Shown here piece by piece: positions 15,095 through 18,753 of a DNA stretch of 18,753 nucleotides (the stretch's first letter is position 1; every line of letters starts with the position of its first letter). Under the pieces are notes generated by a model. The model was not told where the DNA came from. It searched no databases and worked only from the letters and a program-made list of their open reading frames with translations. Origin of the DNA: JALRHH01 sp964590315. GTDB taxonomy: Bacteria > Patescibacteriota > Saccharimonadia > Saccharimonadales > JALRHH01. The translations under genes were made by a program, and so were the position numbers. The stretch is from NCBI GenBank assembly GCA_964590315.1, contig CAZPVS010000020.1, forward strand, positions 1 to 18,753, given 5' to 3'.

Positions 15095-16981
15095 TCATAG
15101 GGCGTGGCCAAGTGGTAAGGCACCGGCTCTTCGGAGCTTGCGACGAAAGATCATTATGCGGTCCTGGTAGCCAGTGGCCAAAACCCTGTCCCGAAGCAAG
15201 ACGTTAAACTGCATCCGTACATCCATCGATAATAGGGCGTGGCCAAGTGGTAAGGCACCAGGTTTTGGTCCTGGCATTCGGGGGTTCGAATCCCTCCGCC
15301 CTAGCCAAGAGGAATTATCCGTCGAAAGTGCTAAAAAAACGTCAGTTACCTCTGTCGTTTTTTTAGTTTCTGGTGTTCGAACATTCAAATCGGCGAACGA
15401 CGGCGTTTCATTGAATATGAGGCTGAAAAAGTTGGCTTTTGCTACTGTATTATTCTGTTGGAGAAGCAAGATGTCCAGGTGTTCGAAGAAATACTTGGTG
15501 TAAAGCTCAATCTCGCGTAATTCGACTGGTTTCTTCACGGTTAGCTGTGATTTTTGGTACTGCAATTGGTCGATATCATTCTCTATACGTACTAGGTCTT
15601 CCTCGATGAACTTGATCGTTTTCTCACTGGTTAAATATTTGATTTTATCCATGCTCTGACGGGCTTCGTAGGATAGTTGCTTGATTTGTTCCTCAAGCAC
15701 ATCCGCTTCGCTCATAGAGGCGTTAGAGCGCTTATTCCACTCCTCGACAACCTTCTGCATGAACTCGCCTAGATAGGCCTCATTGACGCGCAAGCTCTTC
15801 ACGAAGGTGGTGATCGTCTCCTCGAATTCAGCAAGCGGCACGCGGAAGTTATGGCCATCCCGGCGACAGTGATACGCAGGATAGTATTTGCCGAGCTTGC
15901 CGCGTGAGGCGCTGGCATGAAGTGGCTTTCCGCACGTCGGACAATTGACAACCCGCTTGTAGGGAAACTCGTCGGTTCTTCTGCCGACCTTCTCAACGTG
16001 CTTCGGATCTTTATTGACGATGAATTTCAGTACTCCATCGGCATCGTGGATGATGAATTTGCCCTTATTGGCCCGGTTAAACAGATCTACCGATATCAGG
16101 CCTGGGAACTTGAGCCGGATGGCTTCGTTGTTCGTCCACTTTTCACAGGTTATGCCTGCATAGACCGGATTGTTAATGATGCGCAGGAAGGATTTCAGTT
16201 TGAGGGGTATGCCGCCGCGCTGTCCCGTGATTCGTGTCGGGTCATTCTTATCTCGCTCGTATTGAACGAGGGTCTTGAAGCCGAGTTTATTCATCATGTC
16301 GATGATCTCGCTGTCTGACATCTGGCCTTCGGCGCGGAGGGTGAACATTTTCTTCACCAGTACCGACTGTTGCGGATGCGGCACAAGAATCGTTCGTTTA
16401 CCGTGCGGGGTGATCTTCTTCTCGCACCTCATACCGTAGATATCACCGCGCACCCAGTAACCCATGCGACAGTAGCGGATCTGCGCCCCGATCATGCGGC
16501 TCATGATGTCGCGGATCTCATCGCGGGATTGCTCGGCAGCAAGCAACTCACTCTTAAGGGTCGGAGAGTAGACGCTCCAATCGTATTCAAGCCCGAGGTA
16601 TTCGAGCGTGTTTACTTTCTGTGTGCCAATGACACCGAAGGTATCGATGAGGCTGATATTCAGGTCATCGAGCTGCTCCTTCAAGTCCCCATATGGCTTA
16701 AAGCCGCCTCGGGTGAAGCGGTCGATGGACTTGACGATGAAAAGCTCGACGCGTTTATCGTTCTTGATCTGGTCAATGGCTCGTTGCATCGGCTGTATCT
16801 TCTTCGAGCCGGATTCATAGAACTTAATGAAGTCGATGATAAGTATGTTGTTGTACTCGGCGTACCTATTTATCTGCTCCATTTGCGCCTGTGGTGAATC
16901 CTTAAGGCCTTGTTCTTTTGAGGAGACGCGTATACCGCCATAGGCATAGCGCACCCGCCCTCGATTGGCAAAGTCATTCAT
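15095..16981 (-). CDS. Large serine recombinase (site-specific integrase), 3' end fused through tRNA-Gln
   Basis: A 628-residue large serine recombinase, the probable integrase of the element. The resolvase domain (about 11-160) has the catalytic serine S20 in GIRVSSKEQ and the conserved IDRFTR (R88, R91). The recombinase domain (about 170-310) includes MGYWVRGDIYG, PHPQQSVLVKKMF and a FLRIINNPVYAG segment. A zinc ribbon follows (C347, C350, C372 and probably H377), then a coiled coil (about 425-485) and a C-terminal domain ending near residue 558. Residues 559-583 are antisense translation of the tRNA-Gln gene and 584-628 continue to the truncated tRNA copy, so this 70-residue tail is probably host DNA joined on integration. 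Good GGAGG-type ribosome-binding sequence lies upstream, and the start overlaps the preceding small gene by 8 bp. Confidence 0.93.
   Translation of the reverse strand: MNDFANRGRVRYAYGGIRVSSKEQGLKDSPQAQMEQINRYAEYNNILIIDFIKFYESGSKKIQPMQRAIDQIKNDKRVELFIVKSIDRFTRGGFKPYGDLKEQLDDLNISLIDTFGVIGTQKVNTLEYLGLEYDWSVYSPTLKSELLAAEQSRDEIRDIMSRMIGAQIRYCRMGYWVRGDIYGMRCEKKITPHGKRTILVPHPQQSVLVKKMFTLRAEGQMSDSEIIDMMNKLGFKTLVQYERDKNDPTRITGQRGGIPLKLKSFLRIINNPVYAGITCEKWTNNEAIRLKFPGLISVDLFNRANKGKFIIHDADGVLKFIVNKDPKHVEKVGRRTDEFPYKRVVNCPTCGKPLHASASRGKLGKYYPAYHCRRDGHNFRVPLAEFEETITTFVKSLRVNEAYLGEFMQKVVEEWNKRSNASMSEADVLEEQIKQLSYEARQSMDKIKYLTSEKTIKFIEEDLVRIENDIDQLQYQKSQLTVKKPVELREIELYTKYFFEHLDILLLQQNNTVAKANFFSLIFNETPSFADLNVRTPETKKTTEVTDVFLALSTDNSSWLGRRDSNPRMPGPKPGALPLGHALLSMDVRMQFNVLLRDRVLATGYQDRIMIFRRKLRRAGALPLGHAL
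15098..15124 (+). pseudogene. Truncated copy of tRNA-Gln 5' half
   Basis: These 27 bp are identical to the first 27 bp of the intact tRNA-Gln (15233-15259), covering the 5' acceptor strand and the D arm. The 9 bp upstream also match at 7 of 9 positions. The copy then diverges into a TTCG-loop hairpin (GGCTC-TTCG-GAGCT, 15125-15138). No T arm or 3' acceptor strand able to pair with TAGGGCG follows, so it cannot fold as a tRNA. An isolated GGTCCTGG at 15160-15167 matches the tRNA anticodon-arm 3' side (15267-15274) and may be a further remnant or chance. It is either a decayed tandem tRNA gene or a scar of an earlier integration. Confidence 0.75.
15233..15307 (+). tRNA. tRNA-Gln (anticodon TTG), CCA encoded
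   Basis: A complete cloverleaf can be drawn: acceptor stem TAGGGCG (15233-15239) with CGCCCTA (15297-15303), D arm GCC/GGC, anticodon stem CCAGG/CCTGG (15258-15262 and 15270-15274), loop TTTTGGT with anticodon TTG (15265-15267), a 5-nt variable loop, T stem GGGGG/CCCTC with loop TTCGAAT (15285-15291), discriminator G (15304) and genomic CCA (15305-15307). The whole gene lies antisense within the 3' part of the serine recombinase reading frame. It is the likely chromosomal attachment site of the element to the right. Confidence 0.96.
15331..15366. terminator. Bidirectional-type intrinsic terminator after tRNA-Gln
   Basis: Arms CTAAAAAAACG (15331-15341) and CGTTTTTTTAG (15356-15366) are perfectly complementary over 11 bp. 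An inner CAG/CTG extends the stem past one T-T mismatch to a 6-nt loop. The A7/T7 tracts give a U-run in either direction. It begins 23 nt after the tRNA-Gln CCA end, the expected place for its terminator, yet it also lies within recombinase codons (about residues 539-550). Confidence 0.65.
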
Positions 16982-17165
16982 GGTTGCTTTGTCCTCCCTC
17001 CTGTAACTCCTTTAACAAAAACCCGCCATTTTCCAGGTCGGCTAGGATACAATCAACGACTAAGATAGCTATCATTTCAATGCGGGTTTCAGTCGGAAGC
17101 GTCGTGAAGTACTGCTCAGAATTGGCTGCTTTTTTCACTAATTCTTGTACTTTCAACTGCGCCAT
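16974..17165 (-). CDS. Small hypothetical protein, operonic with recombinase
   Basis: A 63-residue acidic, helical protein (MAQLKVQELVKKAANSEQYF ...) that I do not recognise. It has no Cys pair, no obvious HTH and no membrane segment, though IEMIAILVVDCILADL (about 29-44) is a strongly hydrophobic helix. A TTG start at 17180 is open, but ATG 17165 has GGAGGG at a good distance and is preferred. Its TGA overlaps the recombinase ATG by 8 bp, so the two are translationally coupled. The position directly before an integrase suggests an accessory or regulatory role in recombination, but this is inference from place only. Confidence 0.7.
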   Translation of the reverse strand: MAQLKVQELVKKAANSEQYFTTLPTETRIEMIAILVVDCILADLENGGFLLKELQEGGQSNHE

Positions 17166-17187
17166 ACTGTTACCCTCCAACAGTATT

Positions 17188-17231
17188 AACTATCGTTATA
17201 TCTATAGTTTACTATAAATATATAGATAGTT
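17188..17231. repeat. 20-bp imperfect inverted repeat in divergent promoter region
   Basis: Arms 17188-17207 and 17212-17231 pair at 17 of 20 positions around a 4-nt TTTA loop, with AACTATC and GATAGTT at the outer ends. It is almost pure A/T and ends 22 bp upstream of the small gene's start codon. It could be an operator controlling the recombinase operon or, less likely, a recombination-protein site. Confidence 0.6.
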
Positions 17232-17254
17232 GCAAGCATTTTTAACCATTTTAT

Positions 17255-17276
17255 GTGAAGACATCGGCGTCTTCAC
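17255..17276. repeat. Perfect 8-bp inverted repeat in divergent promoter region
   Basis: GTGAAGAC (17255-17262) and GTCTTCAC (17269-17276) flank ATCGGC. TTTA follows on the plus strand, too short for a convincing terminator. Between two divergent genes it looks more like a repressor-binding palindrome. Confidence 0.5.
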
Positions 17277-17304
17277 TTTAACCCCTTGATTACCCCTGTA
17301 ATAC

Positions 17305-17337
17305 TTGTATTTTTATTCTTCTTTATTACTATATAAA
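17305..17337 (+). promoter_or_regulatory. Probable promoter of replication-relaxation-like gene
   Basis: TTGTAT (17305-17310) with TACTAT (17327-17332) at 16-nt spacing, or the overlapping TATAAA (17332-17337). The leader would be about 45 nt. Only a weak purine stretch precedes ATG 17385. Confidence 0.35.
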
Positions 17338-17384
17338 TATAGGAATAGAACGAGAGAGTAGTAGAAACATCAGAGTAGATTAGC

Positions 17385-18191
17385 ATGAAAACATCAGTAA
17401 CTGTAAACAAAGGTCAATTAGACGTACTTATCTTTATAGCTAAGTATAGGTTTGTTACCGTTGCTCATATTCAAAAGAACTTTACATATAAAAGCAGGAC
17501 ATCAGTCAACAACAAGCTCAAACGACTCGTAGATGCAGGGCTGGTTGGCATGAGATACGACAGCACAAAAAAGCTTTCCGGTATTCCGGCCGCCTTCTAT
17601 CTGACGCCTGCTGGTCTGCGTATCGTCCAAAAAGAACTGCCGTACGTCACCGACCTGGCTATCCGAAACGCCTACGCCGACAAAAAGGCCTCGGAGTCGC
17701 TGATCCAAGAATCCAGTGAGATATTCGAACTGGCACAATCCTTCCTGCGCAACTACCCGGGCATGAAGGCTCTGACCGCTAGACAACTCGGCGACCTCGA
17801 CTATTTCCCGCGGCCGCTCCCAGACCTCTACCTCGCCCATAAACAGGACAAAGCAACCTCGCGTTTCTTCATGTACCACTTCCGCGACGTAAAGCGCTAC
17901 GACGTTGCCGTCAACGCCGGAGTCGGCAGGCTGATTAAATACCGCGAAGCCGGCACCTACGCCGAATCGGGCAACGAGTTTCCGATCATTCTGTTTGTAT
18001 GTGATTCTGCCGCCATCGAGCGACACGCCCAGCGTGTCATGCGCGGCGCACTCAATAAGTCATACGAATCGATGCTTGCCTACACGACAAGCTACCAGGC
18101 GCTCATCAACCAACAAGACAAAGGCCAGCCAATCTGGTCTAGCATCGATGACCCCGACGCCCTCATCGCTCTCGAAGATATCGAAGCTTAG
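17385..18191 (+). CDS. Replication-relaxation-like winged-helix protein
   Basis: A 268-residue protein with an N-terminal winged helix-turn-helix (about 8-75: QLDVLIFIAKYRFVTVAHIQ, then SRTSVNNKLKRLVDAGLVGM and a FYLTPAGLRIV wing). The second half has PDLYLAH (about 147-153), MYHFRDVKRYDVAVNAGVGR, LIKYREAG and FPIILFVCDSAAIERHAQRV. This order (wHTH, Pro-Asp segment, Tyr/Lys helix, V-F-V-C strand) matches the replication-relaxation family found on plasmids and integrative elements, thought to act in element replication or mobilisation control. The assignment is by pattern only. The first 45 codons are AT-rich and the rest clearly more GC-rich. The gene diverges from the recombinase operon and ends 33 bp from a convergent small gene. 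Confidence 0.65.
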   Translation: MKTSVTVNKGQLDVLIFIAKYRFVTVAHIQKNFTYKSRTSVNNKLKRLVDAGLVGMRYDSTKKLSGIPAAFYLTPAGLRIVQKELPYVTDLAIRNAYADKKASESLIQESSEIFELAQSFLRNYPGMKALTARQLGDLDYFPRPLPDLYLAHKQDKATSRFFMYHFRDVKRYDVAVNAGVGRLIKYREAGTYAESGNEFPIILFVCDSAAIERHAQRVMRGALNKSYESMLAYTTSYQALINQQDKGQPIWSSIDDPDALIALEDIEA

Positions 18192-18224
18192 AGCAGTTTT
18201 ACGTCTTGCTCAGGACGCCGGGAT

Positions 18225-18428
18225 TCAACCGCCAATCGGTACGTCATCCTCGTCGAGAATATAGTCGCGGTCGAGATCTCGGTGTGATACGCTATCGGTA
18301 ATGTCACCGGAGTCGTCAACCCAAACCTGCACGAAGAACGGTTCTTTATACCAACCGTTCTTCCTGGCGATCATAGCCCAGAAAGTACGGGCTTTCTCAA
18401 TGTCTTGAGGCAATGGGAGGACGCTCAT
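18225..18428 (-). CDS. Small hypothetical protein (67 aa)
   Basis: An acidic 67-residue protein (MSVLPLPQDIEKARTFWAMI ... DRDYILDEDDVPIGG) that I do not recognise. The middle WYKEPFFVQVWVDDSGDI looks like a beta hairpin and the C terminus is Asp-rich. Its ATG overlaps the preceding gene's TGA by 4 bp (ATGA), and a GGAGG lies 7 nt before the start inside that gene, so it is translationally coupled to the DUF7249-like gene. A function linked to its neighbour is likely but unknown. Confidence 0.7.
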   Translation of the reverse strand: MSVLPLPQDIEKARTFWAMIARKNGWYKEPFFVQVWVDDSGDITDSVSHRDLDRDYILDEDDVPIGG

Positions 18429-18721
18429 CGCGCGTCCTCCGCGTTGTTCTCAATTACTTCAGTCCAGTTGATCTGGCCGAAAGCGTGACGGAGTAAGTCC
18501 TGCCACATGCACGGGACATCTATCTCGTCTTGTAGCTGGTAGTTCAGCATGTCGCGAAGCCACTCGCCACGCTCCCAATCTTGCATGAAGGGGTGATTCA
18601 CCGCCTCCATGAGGAGACGGTAGCCACCCTCGTCGTTGGTGAGCCAGAGATTCGCTACCCACGTTTCGTAGTTTACCCACCCGTTGTAGGTCTTGGTTTG
18701 TACTGATGCTGCGTAAGTCAT
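18425..18721 (-). CDS. DUF7249-like (NYETW motif) protein
   Basis: A 98-residue soluble protein whose N terminus reads YNGWVNYETWVANLWLTNDE (about 13-32). The NYETW...LWLxND block is typical of small proteins annotated as DUF7249 on phages, plasmids and other mobile elements, with no known function. The rest is helical and Trp-rich (about seven Trp in 98 residues), ending in NWTEVIENNAEDAR. A strong AGGAGG lies 6 nt before ATG 18721. It is the first gene of a two-gene coupled unit with the 67-aa protein. It supports the view that this end of the window belongs to a mobile element. The family name is from memory of the motif. Confidence 0.75.
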   Translation of the reverse strand: MTYAASVQTKTYNGWVNYETWVANLWLTNDEGGYRLLMEAVNHPFMQDWERGEWLRDMLNYQLQDEIDVPCMWQDLLRHAFGQINWTEVIENNAEDAR

Positions 18722-18753
18722 TTCTTCCTCCTTTACTTTACGTAACGGAGTCT
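18722..18753 (-). promoter_or_regulatory. Ribosome-binding site and upstream leader at right edge
   Basis: Reading leftwards, AGGAGG precedes ATG 18721. Upstream is the palindrome TTACGTAA within CGTTACGTAAAG. No complete promoter is visible before the window ends. Confidence 0.4.

Noticed and set aside
15098..15172. A second functional tRNA gene
   Set aside because: Only the acceptor 5' strand and D arm are present; no anticodon stem, T arm or pairing 3' acceptor strand can be found.
15174..15503. Plus-strand 109-aa open frame across tRNA-Gln
   Set aside because: Its middle is sense-strand translation of the tRNA gene, a frequent false protein, and the rest is antisense to the recombinase.
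16370..16897. Plus-strand 175-aa open frame inside the recombinase
   Set aside because: Antisense shadow of a well-supported recombinase domain; no ribosome-binding site or recognisable motifs.
17502..18026. Minus-strand 174-aa open frame inside the relaxation-like gene
   Set aside because: Opposite-strand shadow in GC-rich coding sequence; low complexity and no start signal.
1..18753. CRISPR array, rRNA, insertion sequence or riboswitch
   Set aside because: I saw no regularly spaced repeats, rRNA-like blocks, transposase motifs or riboswitch-like leaders; host leaders are too short for riboswitches.
1..18753. Recoded UGA (code 25)
   Set aside because: Genes end cleanly at TGA (for example 729-731 and 15095-15097) and no frame needs TGA read-through.

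Overview
The window looks like chromosomal DNA of a small-genome candidate-phyla bacterium (Patescibacteria/CPR, most likely Saccharibacteria/TM7), with the left end of an integrated mobile element on the right. This is inferred from very compact, overlapping genes, reduced core proteins (DnaX and RecR without their usual zinc modules), a divergent DHH phosphoesterase, and host-gene starts placed almost directly after -10 boxes. UGA is a stop codon here (for example at 729-731), so this is not the UGA=Gly code of Gracilibacteria/Absconditabacteria.

Positions 1-9255, mostly + strand, hold housekeeping genes: an unrecognised protein, a CDP-alcohol phosphatidyltransferase, dnaX, dnaB, a polytopic GT-C-like membrane protein, ybaB, recR, a DHH phosphoesterase and cysS. 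A small DUF1653 gene on the minus strand is squeezed between recR and the DHH gene. dnaX, ybaB and recR form a common bacterial neighbourhood; here dnaB and the membrane protein sit inside it.

Positions 9264-14937, minus strand, hold a cell-envelope block read leftwards: a PBP5-type D-alanyl-D-alanine carboxypeptidase, an alpha/beta hydrolase, two PimA-like GT4 glycosyltransferases and an AI-2E/PerM-type permease. The two glycosyltransferases and the permease overlap end to end and probably form one operon.

Positions 14938-15366 are the junction. A + strand promoter precedes a truncated copy of the 5' half of a tRNA-Gln gene, then an intact tRNA-Gln(TTG) with encoded CCA, then a hairpin terminator. 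From about 15308 rightwards the DNA is accessory: a large serine recombinase (minus), a small partner protein (minus), a divergent promoter region with two inverted repeats, a replication-relaxation-like winged-helix protein (plus), a 67-aa unknown protein and a DUF7249-like protein (both minus). The element runs past the right edge.

The main novelties are at this junction. The recombinase reading frame continues antisense through the whole tRNA-Gln gene into the truncated copy, and the tRNA terminator lies inside its 3' coding sequence. Host genes appear to be leaderless or nearly so, whereas most element genes carry strong Shine-Dalgarno sequences.
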